This document shows positions 12,931-22,433 of a stretch of 64,000 nucleotides of DNA, one piece after another (position 1 is the first letter of the stretch; each line of letters opens with the position of its first letter). The stretch is from Nocardioides jensenii JCM 1364 = NBRC 14755 (GTDB taxonomy: Bacteria > Actinomycetota > Actinomycetes > Propionibacteriales > Nocardioidaceae), in NCBI RefSeq assembly GCF_001552535.1, contig NZ_BCRJ01000003.1, positions 1 through 64,000 on the forward strand. The letters are read 5' to 3'. The position numbers were made by a program, and so were the translations under genes. The notes beneath the pieces were generated by a model that worked only from the letters and a program-made list of their open reading frames with translations, was not told the origin of the DNA and ran no database searches.

Positions 12931-15900
12931 ATGTCGCAGCGCCGTTCATCCTCCACCCGTGCCCGACGGCTGGCCGCCCTCACCGGAGTCGGCGTACTCG
13001 TCGCCGGGCTCTCGGCCGGCCTGACCACCGGGCCTGCCACCGGGTCACCCGGAGGCTCGGCCCGGGGCCCGGCCACGGCCGCCGCAGGTTCGGGAGATCA
13101 CCCGGGAGCCGCGGTCACGCTGGTCACCGGCGACCGCGTGCTGGTCCGCGACGAGACCGGCGGACACCGATCGGTCCAGCTCGAGCCGGCCGACGGCCGG
13201 GACCACGTCGACTTCCACCAGCTGGAGATCGACGGCGAGCTGCACGTGCTTCCCGCCGACGCCGTCCCACTGGTCGCCGCCGGCCGGCTGGACGACGACC
13301 TGTTCAACATCGACCTGCTGCTCGCGGACGGCTACGACGACGAAGCCACCGAGACCCTGCCGTTGATCGCGACCACGTCGGGGAGCCTGCGCTCGCTCTC
13401 CACGCTGGCCGGTGCCGACCAGGGCGCCACGCTCCCGAGCGTCGGCGGCCGGGCGATGGAGGTGCGCAAGGACGAGGCCGCCGACTTCTGGGCCTCGTTG
13501 TCCCGCCCCGGAACCGAACGGATGGCGGCCGGCGTCCGGAAGCTCTGGCTGGACGGCCGGGTCCGCGCCGACCTGGACCGCAGCGTCGCGCAGATCGGCG
13601 CTCCGACCGCGTGGGAGGCCGGCTTCGACGGCGACGGCGTCACGGTGGCCGTGCTCGACACGGGAGTCGACTCGGCCCACCCCGACCTGGCCGGGCGCGT
13701 GAGCGAGTCACGCAACTTCTCCGACAGCTCCGATGCCGCCGACCACTTCGGCCACGGCACCCACGTCGCCGCGACGATCGGCGGCAGCGGCAACGGTTCG
13801 GACGGGCTGCGCAAGGGTGTCGCCCCCGGTTCGGACATCCTGTCCGGGAAGGTCCTCGACGACACCGGCAACGGCTACGAGTCCGACATCATCGAGGCGA
13901 TGGAGTGGGCGGTGGCCGCCGATGCCGACGTCGTCAACATGAGCCTGGGCGGCGGTCCCACCGATGGCACCGACCCGCTCAGTCAGGCCGTCAACGAGCT
14001 CAGCGCCACCAGTGACTCCCTCTTCGTGGTCTCCGCGGGCAACGACGGCCCCGGGGCCTCCACGATCGGCACTCCCGGAAGCGCCGACGCATCGCTCACC
14101 GTCGGAGCCGTGGACCGCGACGAGTCGCTGGCCGACTTCTCCAGCCGCGGCCCGCGACTCGGTGACCTGGCGATCAAGCCCGACCTCACCGCTCCCGGCG
14201 TCGACATCGTCGCCGCACGCGCGTCCGGCACCACCATGGGCACCCCGGTCGACGCGCTCTACACGAGTGCCAGCGGCACCTCGATGGCTGCGCCGCACGT
14301 CTCCGGAGCCGCCGTCCTGCTCGCCCAGCAACACCCGGACTGGACCGGCGAGCAGCTCAAGGATGCACTGATCAGCACCGCCCTGCCCGGCGACCTCACC
14401 GAGCACGAGCAGGGTGGCGGCCGGGTCGACGTGGCCCGCGCGGTCACCCAGCCCGTGCACGGCACCGGCACCGTGAACCTCGGCGACGTCGTCGACGGCG
14501 AGACCGATCCCGTCACCAGCCAGATCACCTGGACCAACACCGGTGAGGCGGAGGTGACCCTCGACCTCGAGCTCGACGTCACCGAACTGGGCGGTGCCGC
14601 ACCCGCGGCCGGCGCGCTCACCCTGGACGCCGACACCGTGGTGGTCCCTGCCGGGTCGACCGCATCGGTGACCCTCACGCTCGACCCCACGAAGCTGGAG
14701 CACGGGCGGTACGCCGGCCAGCTGCTCGCGACCGCCGACGGCGTCGTCACCCACACCACGATCGGCGCGGTGAAGGCCGCACCGACCCACAAGGTGACCT
14801 TCCGGGCCGTGGACTTCAACGGCGAGTCGATCACCGCCACCCCGGTCGTGCTCACCGGTGAGGACCCGCGCTTCGACACGCTCGTCCACGTCTGGAAGGG
14901 CGAGACCGAGACCGTCGAGGTCGGCGAGGGCGACTACTTCCTCAGCGCGATGGTCACCCCGGACGTCGACGACGAGAACTCCGGGGTCGCGATCATCGAC
15001 CCCGACCTGGAGGTGACCCGCGACATGGACGTCGTCCTCGACGCCGGCAAGGCCACCCGGGTGCAGGTGCGCACCCCACGGCCGACCACACCGCGCGGCA
15101 ACCTCGGATACACGACCTACCGCAAGATCGCCGGACGAACGATCACGCACAGTGTGCAGAAGTTCGACGACACCCGCTCCATCTGGGTGACCCCGACCGA
15201 GGCCGCCAAGGGCGGCGAGTTCGAGTTCACCTCGCGCTGGCAGCTGGCCGAGCCGATGGTCACCGCGACCACCAGCGGCCGCAGGCCGCTGGAGCTGCTG
15301 CCCGCGCTGGAGCGCTACTCCCCGACCGTCCCGGGGACCAGAAGGCTCGAGGTCGTCGAGGCCGGAGCGGGCAAGGCCGCCGACTACGCCGGTCTCGACG
15401 CGAAGGGCACGATCGCCCTGGTCCACCCGGCCAGCAAGGGCGGGCAGGACGTCAAGGCCGCCGTCGACGCGGGCGTCGCGATGCTGCTGATCGCGCCTCC
15501 GGAGGGCACTCAGTGGTGGACCAAGTTCACCGGCCGCGGCACCCGGTCGGCGCTGCCCGTGCTCGTGCTGTCACCGAAGGAGCGCGACCTGCTCACCGCA
15601 CGGATGGCGCAGGGGCGGGTGGATCTGCGGATCTCCGGCATCGAGGACAGCCGCTACACCTACGACGTGGTGCAGGTCTCCCAGGGGCGCGTCCCCGAAC
15701 AAGTCGTCCACGAGGTGACCCGGAGGAACAGCGCGACGGTCACGGCCCGCTACCACGAGATGGGCGGGGAGCCCTGGGCCAAGGAGCAACGGTTCGCCTG
15801 GCGCCCGTGGCAGGACCACACGATCGTCGAGTCCCAGCGCGAGCTGCACACCCCGCAGCAGCGCACCGAGACGATCTCGAGCGGCGCCGCCGACACCCTG

Positions 15901-16674
15901 TGGCGCCAGCACGTCCTGCACCTCTACAGCTGGGACACGATGAACCCGATCACGACCGGGGCGGTCCACGGAATCCGCACCTACCGGCCCGGGGAGAAGG
16001 TCACCTACGACTGGTTCGGCCCGGTCGTCCGCCCCGCGGTGCCGGCGGGGACGGTGCCCACGCGCACGAACGACACCCTGAAGCTGAACGTCGCCGAACT
16101 GGCCGGTGACGGTGGCTCCACCTACGACCGGGCCAGCGCGGCGGAGACCACGATGCGACTGTTCGAGAACGGCGAGCTGATCGTCTCGGGCGACCGGGCC
16201 TGGGGAACGTACCCGGCCGGCAGCCCGGAGGCGGACTACCGCCTCGACCTGGAGGTCGAGCGAAGCAAGGACGCCAACTGGGAGTTCTCCACCCACACCG
16301 AGACGAGCTGGCGCTTCCACTCGGGTCGGCCCCGCACCGGAACGGCCGACCTCCCCCTGCTTCAGGTCGACTACGACGTCCCGGCCGGGCTGGACCACGC
16401 GGTCCGACCCGGCAGCATCCGGCCGCTCGGGTTCAAGGTCGGCCTGCTCGGCAGCGCGCACGGTGCCCCCGTCACGAACGTCCGGGCCTGGGTGTCGTTC
16501 GACGACGGCGACTCGTGGCAGCGACTGGCCCTGGTTCGGTGGGGCAGGAGCGGTTGGCGCACGTTGCTGCGTCACCCACGCGACGCCGGCCACGTCTCGC
16601 TGCGCGTGCACGCCGAGGATCGTGAAGGCAACAGCATCGACCAGACGGTCGTGCGGGCCTACGGGATCAGCTGA
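12931..16674 (+). CDS. large secreted subtilisin-like serine protease (S8)
   Basis: 1247 aa from ATG 12931, with a Sec signal peptide (basic RRSSSTRARR, then LAALTGVGVLVAGLSAG). The catalytic triad is D243 in AVLDTGVDSAHPD, H275 in GHGTHVAATIG and S451 in SGTSMAAPHVSG. An N-terminal propeptide region (about 40-215) precedes the domain. After it come beta-rich segments and a PA-like insert near KAAVDAGVAMLLIAPPEG. The remaining ~700 residues resemble Fn3/Ig-type modules and end in a domain of the kind seen in big actinobacterial subtilases. It probably digests extracellular protein. It is convergent with a regulator that it overlaps by 8 nt. Confidence 0.92.
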   Translation: MSQRRSSSTRARRLAALTGVGVLVAGLSAGLTTGPATGSPGGSARGPATAAAGSGDHPGAAVTLVTGDRVLVRDETGGHRSVQLEPADGRDHVDFHQLEIDGELHVLPADAVPLVAAGRLDDDLFNIDLLLADGYDDEATETLPLIATTSGSLRSLSTLAGADQGATLPSVGGRAMEVRKDEAADFWASLSRPGTERMAAGVRKLWLDGRVRADLDRSVAQIGAPTAWEAGFDGDGVTVAVLDTGVDSAHPDLAGRVSESRNFSDSSDAADHFGHGTHVAATIGGSGNGSDGLRKGVAPGSDILSGKVLDDTGNGYESDIIEAMEWAVAADADVVNMSLGGGPTDGTDPLSQAVNELSATSDSLFVVSAGNDGPGASTIGTPGSADASLTVGAVDRDESLADFSSRGPRLGDLAIKPDLTAPGVDIVAARASGTTMGTPVDALYTSASGTSMAAPHVSGAAVLLAQQHPDWTGEQLKDALISTALPGDLTEHEQGGGRVDVARAVTQPVHGTGTVNLGDVVDGETDPVTSQITWTNTGEAEVTLDLELDVTELGGAAPAAGALTLDADTVVVPAGSTASVTLTLDPTKLEHGRYAGQLLATADGVVTHTTIGAVKAAPTHKVTFRAVDFNGESITATPVVLTGEDPRFDTLVHVWKGETETVEVGEGDYFLSAMVTPDVDDENSGVAIIDPDLEVTRDMDVVLDAGKATRVQVRTPRPTTPRGNLGYTTYRKIAGRTITHSVQKFDDTRSIWVTPTEAAKGGEFEFTSRWQLAEPMVTATTSGRRPLELLPALERYSPTVPGTRRLEVVEAGAGKAADYAGLDAKGTIALVHPASKGGQDVKAAVDAGVAMLLIAPPEGTQWWTKFTGRGTRSALPVLVLSPKERDLLTARMAQGRVDLRISGIEDSRYTYDVVQVSQGRVPEQVVHEVTRRNSATVTARYHEMGGEPWAKEQRFAWRPWQDHTIVESQRELHTPQQRTETISSGAADTLWRQHVLHLYSWDTMNPITTGAVHGIRTYRPGEKVTYDWFGPVVRPAVPAGTVPTRTNDTLKLNVAELAGDGGSTYDRASAAETTMRLFENGELIVSGDRAWGTYPAGSPEADYRLDLEVERSKDANWEFSTHTETSWRFHSGRPRTGTADLPLLQVDYDVPAGLDHAVRPGSIRPLGFKVGLLGSAHGAPVTNVRAWVSFDDGDSWQRLALVRWGRSGWRTLLRHPRDAGHVSLRVHAEDREGNSIDQTVVRAYGIS

Positions 16675-17701
16675 ACGGACCCACGTCCCCGGGCCCGGTG
16701 CCCTCCAGCCAGCCACGGCGCGACACCTGCCAGGCGAGCTGCATCCGGGTCTGGGCGTGGGTCAGCGCCATCACCTCACTGATCCGGCGCTGCACCGTGC
16801 GCACGCTCATCCCGAGTCGGGTGGCGATCGCCTTGTCGCTGACGCCGGCGACAAGCAGCGACAGCAGGGCTCGGGTCTCATCGGCCAGCGGGTCGGTCGG
16901 TGAGCCCTCGACCAGCGCCGTGCCGTGCGGGTCAGGAGGCGCCAGCAGCGGCGAGGACCCCGACCAGTAGCTGTCGAAGAGGGCCAGCAGCGCGGTCAAC
17001 AGGTTGCTGTCGCGCACCAGGGCAGCGGTCGGCTCGCTGATCCCGTCGCGGCCCGGCACCAACGGGCACAACGCGATCGAGCGGTCGGAGATCGCCATCC
17101 GCACCGGCAGCGACGGCGCGGCGCGCGCCACCTCCCCGGCCCGCACACCCTGCGCGAGGCTGTCGATCATCCCCGGCTCCTCGAGCAGCTCCTGCTCGTA
17201 GATCACCCGGTAGCTGACCCCTCGGGCCAGCATCGCGAACTCCTCGTCGTTGTCGGCCGAGGGCATCGCCACCACGCCGGCCCGGCAGAACCACAGCATC
17301 TCCGAACGGGTGGAGAGCTGCAGGTTGCGCAGTTGCTGGCGGATCGCCTCGGTGCCGCTGATCACCTCCACCAGCTGGTTGGCGTCCCTGCGGCGGATCG
17401 AGGCCCGGTGCTCGTCGGTCAGCTCGTTGACGGTGATGCGAGCGCGGTCCAGGGCCTCCACACCCTGCCGCAGCAGGGGCGCGAATCCCACGTCCGGCGG
17501 CGTCGGGGCGTAGCGCCGTGGCCCACTGCCGAGCGTGGTGACCAGCCCGACCGCCTGCAGGTCGGCGAGCAGCCGTCGTACGTCGTCCTCGGGCAGGCCG
17601 AGGACCTCCGCAACGTGCTCGGCCGGCGCCTCACCGACTCGGACCAGCAGTCGATAGACGTTCTCCTGCGCGGGCCCGAGACCCGCCGCTTCCAACGACA
17701 T
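16667..17701 (-). CDS. TrmB/LuxR-type two-HTH transcriptional regulator
   Basis: 344 aa (ATG 17701; a GTG one codon upstream is possible). The N-terminal winged-helix segment, GLGPAQENVYRLLVRVGEAP to about residue 60, resembles TrmB-like sugar regulators. The middle resembles their effector domain. The C-terminus has a LuxR-type helix-turn-helix: LLVAGVSDKAIATRLGMSV and RTVQRRISEVM. Similar proteins are found next to secreted proteases in actinobacteria. The gene ends inside the last codons of the convergent subtilase gene. Control of that protease is possible but not shown. Confidence 0.8.
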   Translation of the reverse strand: MSLEAAGLGPAQENVYRLLVRVGEAPAEHVAEVLGLPEDDVRRLLADLQAVGLVTTLGSGPRRYAPTPPDVGFAPLLRQGVEALDRARITVNELTDEHRASIRRRDANQLVEVISGTEAIRQQLRNLQLSTRSEMLWFCRAGVVAMPSADNDEEFAMLARGVSYRVIYEQELLEEPGMIDSLAQGVRAGEVARAAPSLPVRMAISDRSIALCPLVPGRDGISEPTAALVRDSNLLTALLALFDSYWSGSSPLLAPPDPHGTALVEGSPTDPLADETRALLSLLVAGVSDKAIATRLGMSVRTVQRRISEVMALTHAQTRMQLAWQVSRRGWLEGTGPGDVGPFS

Positions 17702-17774
17702 CACCCCATTGTCACCGATGGCGATCGCGACCCGGCTGGTGGCCGGAGTCGGGCGGTCCCACTACCCTCGAGCC

Positions 17775-18350
17775 ATGAAGCGCGCACTGATCGTCGTCGA
17801 CGTCCAGAACGACTTCTGCGAGGGCGGCTCGCTGGCCGTGGCCGGTGGCGCCCAGGTCGCCCATGACCTGGCCGAGCTGCTGCACCTGTGGTCCTCGCAG
17901 GCACCTGACGCCCCCGACTACGCCCACGTCGTGGCCACCAAGGACCACCACATCGACCCCGGTGCGCACTGGTCCGACGACCCCGACTTCGTCGACTCGT
18001 GGCCGGTGCACTGCAAGGTCGGCACCGACGGCGAGGCGTTCCACCCCAACCTCGACCCGCAGCCGTTCGACGCGATCTTCCTCAAGGGCGAGTACGTCGC
18101 GGCGTACTCCGGCTTCGAGGGTCGCGACGCGAACGGCCACGGGCTGGCCGGTTGGCTGCGTGAGCACGAGGTGACCGAGGTCGACGTCTGCGGCCTGGCG
18201 ACCGATCACTGCGTGCGCGCCACGGCTCTCGACGCGGCGTCCGAGGGGTTCACCGTGCGGCTGCTCCCCGACCTGTGTGCCGGCGTCGCTCCGGAGTCGA
18301 CCGAGCGAGCGCTCGCCGAGATGCGCGCCGCAGGGGTCAGGGTCGCCTGA
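17775..18350 (+). CDS. pncA: nicotinamidase (isochorismatase-family hydrolase)
   Basis: 191 aa. The catalytic triad is D9 in IVVDVQNDF, K104 in IFLKGEY and C146 in LATDHCVRATA. The metal-site pattern ATKDHHIDPGAHW fits a nicotinamidase rather than a generic isochorismatase. It deamidates nicotinamide to nicotinate, which PncB uses. TACCCT lies 6 nt before the ATG, suggesting a leaderless transcript. The stop abuts the convergent enoyl-CoA hydratase gene with no gap. Confidence 0.92.
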   Translation: MKRALIVVDVQNDFCEGGSLAVAGGAQVAHDLAELLHLWSSQAPDAPDYAHVVATKDHHIDPGAHWSDDPDFVDSWPVHCKVGTDGEAFHPNLDPQPFDAIFLKGEYVAAYSGFEGRDANGHGLAGWLREHEVTEVDVCGLATDHCVRATALDAASEGFTVRLLPDLCAGVAPESTERALAEMRAAGVRVA

Positions 18351-19145
18351 TCACTCCCCGCGGAATCGCGGGTGCCGCTTCTCCGCGAACGCCCGCATGC
18401 CCTCGGCCACGTCGCCCGTGCGCAACAGCATCGTCTGGGTGGTGCGCTCGTTCTCCAACGCAGGTTCGAGACCGGCGAGCGCGGCGGCGTTGATCGCCCG
18501 CTTCGTCGCGGCCTGCGCCAACGGGGCACCGTGCCGCAACCGTTTGACGATGCCGGCCAGCCCGTCGACGTACTCGTCGTCGGCGAAGACGTGGGAGACC
18601 AGCCCGGCGTCGTACGCCTCCCGGCCCGGGAGCGGCTCGGCGAGCAGGGCCAGCCGCATGGCGCGTGCCCGCCCGATCGACGCGGCCACGGTGGCGGAGG
18701 CACCTCCGTCCGGCATCAGGCCGACCCGCGCGAAAGCGAGCAGGAACGCTGCGGACTCCGCACAGACCGCCAGGTCGCTGGCCAGGGCCACGGAGAGCCC
18801 GACCCCGGCGGCGACGCCGTTGACCCCGGCGACGACGGGCTTGTCGCACTGCACCACGGCGCGGATCAGCAGGTTGGCGACGTCGAGGGCACGGACGTCG
18901 AAACCTTCGTGCGCGGCCTCCCCCGCGATGTCCGCCCCGGTGCTGAACGCCGCACCGGTGCCGGTCAGCACCACCACCCGTACGTCGTCACGCACGCTCG
19001 CCTCGTTGAGCAGCCCGGCCGTGCCGACCGCCATCTCGCCGGTGAACGCGTTGAGCGCGTCGGGCCGGTTGAACCGTATCGTCAGCACGCTGTCGGCGCG
19101 GGTGATCGCCAGTCCCGGAATCGTCTCGTCCACCTGATCGTCCAT
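18351..19145 (-). CDS. enoyl-CoA hydratase/isomerase family protein
   Basis: 264 aa crotonase-fold protein. GTGAAFSTGADIAGEA forms the first oxyanion-hole segment, and VAGVNGVAAGVGLSVALASDL holds the second. One usual catalytic Glu position reads GLMPDGGASATVA, with Asp in place of Glu. The exact reaction (hydratase, isomerase or other CoA chemistry) therefore stays open. TAGGTT lies 6 nt before the ATG. No other beta-oxidation gene is adjacent. Confidence 0.88.
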   Translation of the reverse strand: MDDQVDETIPGLAITRADSVLTIRFNRPDALNAFTGEMAVGTAGLLNEASVRDDVRVVVLTGTGAAFSTGADIAGEAAHEGFDVRALDVANLLIRAVVQCDKPVVAGVNGVAAGVGLSVALASDLAVCAESAAFLLAFARVGLMPDGGASATVAASIGRARAMRLALLAEPLPGREAYDAGLVSHVFADDEYVDGLAGIVKRLRHGAPLAQAATKRAINAAALAGLEPALENERTTQTMLLRTGDVAEGMRAFAEKRHPRFRGE

Positions 19146-19163
19146 CCCCGCAACCTAGCCGCA

Positions 19164-19205
19164 CGAGTTGTTGATCTTCGACCGTCGAGTCGTTGACTTT
19201 CGCCA
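19164..19205 (+). repeat. 42-nt interspersed repeat, copy C
   Basis: This matches copy A at 10441 in 34 of 42 positions over the same length. The second half CGAGTCGTTGACTTTCG is almost exact. It lies between the divergent enoyl-CoA hydratase and ArsR genes. A degenerate reverse-oriented partner (CTCGACAACTC) follows it. Confidence 0.7.
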
Positions 19206-19212
19206 CCTCGAC

Positions 19213-19279
19213 AACTCCCCAATAATTGCTTGACAGTTGGGGCCCCTGCACGACACACTCCCCAAGAACCCTTGGAGAG
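19213..19279 (+). promoter_or_regulatory. ArsR-MFS promoter region with repeated CCCCAA operators
   Basis: A TTGACA hexamer at 19230-19235 could be the -35 element; the -10 is weak. ACTCCCCAA occurs at 19214-19222 and 19257-19265, and TTGGGG at 19237-19242. A 9-bp hairpin with one mismatch (19258-19279) ends 2 nt before the GAGGAAG ribosome-binding site. Self-binding by the ArsR protein is the natural reading but is inferred. Confidence 0.5.
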
Positions 19280-19288
19280 TTGAGGAAG

Positions 19289-19816
19289 ATGTCCAACGAA
19301 CCCACCCCCGTCTCAGCGTTGCGTGCCGTGGCCCACCCCCTGCGCCTGCAGATCCTCTCCCTGCTCACCGGAGCGGAGATGAGCGCCGCCGAGGTGGCCC
19401 GCGAGCTGGCCGTCACCCACGCCAACGCCAGCTATCACCTCCGCGTGCTGCTCGACGCGGGCGAGCTCGTCGTCGCCGGTGAGGAGAAGATCCGTGGCGG
19501 CATCGCCAAGCGCTATCGCCACCCCTGGGAGCAGCAACAGGCACCGCCGGCGCCGGCCACCGATGAGGACCACCGCCTCTACATCCGGGCCGTCGCCGAA
19601 GAGCTGGTACGCCGGTTCGACCAGCGTCGTCGCGCGTCGAAGGCGTTGCTCTCCGACGCCGAGATGTGGGTCGATCCCGAGACCTGGCAACAGGTTCTCG
19701 AGCTGACGCAGGAGGCAGCGCGACTCATCCACGACTCCGCACAGCCGCCGCGCACCGACGGAACCGTGCACGTCAACCTCACCACACTCGCGTTCGAGAT
19801 GACCGAACCGCGATGA
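19289..19816 (+). CDS. ArsR-family winged-helix transcriptional regulator
   Basis: 175 aa from an ATG with a GAGGAAG ribosome-binding site. The ArsR fold is clear: LRAVAHPLRLQILSLL, then the recognition region MSAAEVARELAVTHANASYHL and a beta wing. There are no cysteine metal ligands, so it is not an arsenic-type sensor. The longer C-terminal helical part resembles members that control MFS pumps. It overlaps the MFS gene start by 4 nt (ATGA), so it probably regulates that exporter and itself. Confidence 0.9.
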   Translation: MSNEPTPVSALRAVAHPLRLQILSLLTGAEMSAAEVARELAVTHANASYHLRVLLDAGELVVAGEEKIRGGIAKRYRHPWEQQQAPPAPATDEDHRLYIRAVAEELVRRFDQRRRASKALLSDAEMWVDPETWQQVLELTQEAARLIHDSAQPPRTDGTVHVNLTTLAFEMTEPR

Positions 19817-21045
19817 GCTGGGCAGACTCCTTCGCACCACTGCGTGAACGCAACTTCCGGTGGTTCTTCGCGGCCCGCTTCATCAGCACCACCGGCTCGA
19901 TGATGGCCCCGATCGCCCTGGCCTTCGCCGTCCTCGACGTCAGCAACACCGCCAGCGCACTCGGCCAGGTGCTGGCCGCGCGAAGCATTCCCCTCGTGTT
20001 GTTCCTGCTGATCGGCGGAGTCATCGCCGACCGTATCGACCGGGCCCTGGTCATGCAGGTCTCCAACCTGCTCGCCGCTCTGACCCAGGGCATCGTGGCT
20101 TGGCTCGTGATCTCCGGCAACGCCGAGCTGTGGCAGCTGATCGTGCTCGAGGCGATCAACGGAACGGTGTCGGCGGCGAGCTTCCCGGCGATGTCCAGCG
20201 TCGTGCCGCAACTTGTCCCGAGGTCCCAGCTGCAACCGGCCAATGTGCTGCTGTCGATGACCCGCGGCGGTCTGGCCATCATCGGCCCGTCGGCCGCCGC
20301 CATCCTGGTCGTGACGGTCGGTTCCGGTTGGGCACTGGCGGTCGACGCCTGCACCTGGCTGATCGCCGCCCTGTGCCTGACCCGGGTGCAGATCCCCCGG
20401 CGTGACCGCTCCGGCGACCCCGCCCCGAACATGATCCGCGAGCTGAAGGAAGGCTGGTCGGTCTTCACCGGCCACACGTGGCTGTGGGTGATCGTGCTCG
20501 CCTTCGGCATCCTCAACGCGATCCACGCCGGCGCGTGGTTCACCCTCGGACCCGTCGTCGCCAAGGCAACGATCGGCGAGAAGGGCTGGGGCTACGCGGT
20601 CTCGGCCGAGGCCGTCGGGCTGCTCCTGATGACCGTGATCATGCTGCGACTCTCGTTCAGGTTCCCCTTGCGGGCCGGCATGTTGGGGATGGCCTGTTTC
20701 GCCGTACCGCTCCTGATGCTCGGCGTCGACCCGCACCTGCTGCCGCTGATCGGCGCGACCTTCCTCGCCGGGGCAGGCGTCGAGATCTTCTCGATCGGCT
20801 GGAGCCTGGCCATGCAGGAGAACATCGACGAGTCCGTCCTCTCGCGTGCCTACTCGTACGACGCCCTCGGGTCGTTCGTCGCCATGCCCTTGGGGCAGCT
20901 GATCTACGGACCGCTGGGCGAGTGGTTCGGCTACCGCGACGTGCTCATGGTGAGTGCCGTCGTGTACGCCGCGGTAGCCCTGGTCACGCTGACCTCACGG
21001 TCGGTGCGCGATCTCGAACGCGTGCAGCTGGAGAAGGTCAGCTGA
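19813..21045 (+). CDS. MFS transporter, drug/enterobactin-exporter type
   Basis: 410 aa from ATG 19813, with about 12 hydrophobic helices. The N-terminus SWADSFAPLRERNFRWFFAA is the typical start of the EntS/MFS_3 group. The loop 2-3 motif appears as GGVIADRIDRALVM. The start was placed by the ATGA overlap with the ArsR gene; the longer frame runs back into that gene and is rejected. It probably exports a small toxic or siderophore-like compound under ArsR control. It converges with the RTX gene, overlapping by 8 nt. Confidence 0.9.
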   Translation: MSWADSFAPLRERNFRWFFAARFISTTGSMMAPIALAFAVLDVSNTASALGQVLAARSIPLVLFLLIGGVIADRIDRALVMQVSNLLAALTQGIVAWLVISGNAELWQLIVLEAINGTVSAASFPAMSSVVPQLVPRSQLQPANVLLSMTRGGLAIIGPSAAAILVVTVGSGWALAVDACTWLIAALCLTRVQIPRRDRSGDPAPNMIRELKEGWSVFTGHTWLWVIVLAFGILNAIHAGAWFTLGPVVAKATIGEKGWGYAVSAEAVGLLLMTVIMLRLSFRFPLRAGMLGMACFAVPLLMLGVDPHLLPLIGATFLAGAGVEIFSIGWSLAMQENIDESVLSRAYSYDALGSFVAMPLGQLIYGPLGEWFGYRDVLMVSAVVYAAVALVTLTSRSVRDLERVQLEKVS

Positions 21046-22348
21046 CGTTCTCGCACTGCCGATAGCGGTTGATCTCCACCGACACGCAGGTGTCCGTCCC
21101 GTCCCCGCCGTAGGTCTCGTCGCGACCTGCGCCCCCGTTGATCACGTCGTTGAGTGGGCCACCCCAGAACAGGTCGTTGCCGCCGGCTCCGTGGGCGACG
21201 AGCCGGGTCCTCGTCACCTCGAACTCCTCGTTGGCGCCGGTGCCGGTGACGGTCCAGGTGCCGCGCGCCATCGCATTCGCCCAGGACGAGGGCACCCCCG
21301 TCATGTGGATCCGCTGCACGCCGCGCGTCACGATAGACCGGGTGTGGCCGGCGAAGCGACTGCTCCCGGCGACGAGATCGGTGATCAGGTGGGACCTCAC
21401 CGGCTGTCCGGCGGGTGCGGGCGTCCAGTCGAAGTTCCAGAGGTTGCGGCCGGTCCCGCCGTCGATCACCTGGTTCGTCGAGCGGGTGAGGATGTCCTCG
21501 AGGAAGTCATTTCCCGGGCCGCCGCGCAGGATGTCCGCCGTACGACCGGTGTCCTCGAGGGTGTCGCGGCCGTCGCCGCCGACGAGGACGTCGGCACCTC
21601 CGCGCGCCATCAGGTTGTCGTTGCCGCCCTGACCGTCCAGGAAGTCGTCGCCACTGCCGGCGCCGTCGACGAGCGTGTCGTTCCCGTCGCGACCACGGAT
21701 GATGTCGTCCCCGGCCGCGCCGAAGATGGTGTCGTGGTGGCGCCCACCGGTGATCACGTCGTCGAACCGGGTGCCGTTGAGGATGAACTGGCTGCTGCCC
21801 CACAGACCCTTGCCGGTCGGAACGCGGTCGGTGCCCTCTCCGACGATGACGCCCTTGCCGAGGTTCGCGCGGATCCCCCGGGTCGCGGTGTCGTACATGA
21901 TCCGGTTCGGGACCTGCGTAGGGGTCTGCGCCCCGGGAAAGAGCCGGTCGTTGCCGGGGCCGCCACGCAGTGTGTCGTTGGGCAACGGCCCTTCCTCCTC
22001 GAGGATCGGGTCGACCATTCCTTCGCCGCCGTACACGCGGTCGTGGCCGGGCCCGCCGTTGAGCACGTCGCCACCGCGGTTGCCGCAGATGACGTCGTTG
22101 CCGCCACGACCGTCGATGAAGTCGTTGCCGACGCGCCCGACGATCACGTCGCGGCCGGCGGTGCCGATGATCCGGTCGGGCCCGGTGGTGCCGACGATCG
22201 TGGCCCGCAGGCCGGCACAGGTGTACGCCGGTGCGCCGGCGGGCTCAGCGCCGGCGGGCTCAGCGGTCAGCGGAACGAGCAGCGCCGCCAGGAGCGTGAC
22301 TCCTCCGACGGTGGCGGCACGGGTGGACAGGTGACGGGCGATGTTCAT
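21038..22348 (-). CDS. secreted RTX-type calcium-binding repeat protein
   Basis: 436 aa from ATG 22348, with a GGGGGAG ribosome-binding site and a Sec signal peptide ending near AGAEPAGA. About 13 nonapeptide repeats of the GGxGxDxUx type follow, for example GRGGNDVIC, GGPGHDRVY, GGDGRDTLE and GGAGRDETY. These form a calcium-stabilised parallel beta roll. The repeats are interrupted by two longer segments and no catalytic domain is visible. Cysteines near the ends may form disulfides. It is probably a surface or secreted structural protein. Confidence 0.88.
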   Translation of the reverse strand: MNIARHLSTRAATVGGVTLLAALLVPLTAEPAGAEPAGAPAYTCAGLRATIVGTTGPDRIIGTAGRDVIVGRVGNDFIDGRGGNDVICGNRGGDVLNGGPGHDRVYGGEGMVDPILEEEGPLPNDTLRGGPGNDRLFPGAQTPTQVPNRIMYDTATRGIRANLGKGVIVGEGTDRVPTGKGLWGSSQFILNGTRFDDVITGGRHHDTIFGAAGDDIIRGRDGNDTLVDGAGSGDDFLDGQGGNDNLMARGGADVLVGGDGRDTLEDTGRTADILRGGPGNDFLEDILTRSTNQVIDGGTGRNLWNFDWTPAPAGQPVRSHLITDLVAGSSRFAGHTRSIVTRGVQRIHMTGVPSSWANAMARGTWTVTGTGANEEFEVTRTRLVAHGAGGNDLFWGGPLNDVINGGAGRDETYGGDGTDTCVSVEINRYRQCENVS

Positions 22349-22433
22349 GGGTTTCTCCCCCGGATGGATGGGCGCCTTGTCTGCTAGGACGCCCCTCCGC
22401 AGGGAAAAGTTCGGACGCTGCTGAACTTCGCGA

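Noticed and set aside
13708..15426. 572-codon minus-strand frame inside the subtilase gene
   Set aside because: It has no recognisable domain and the opposite strand encodes a full S8 protease.
21400..22200. Tandem-repeat look of the DNA
   Set aside because: It comes from RTX nonapeptide coding repeats and not from a separate DNA repeat.
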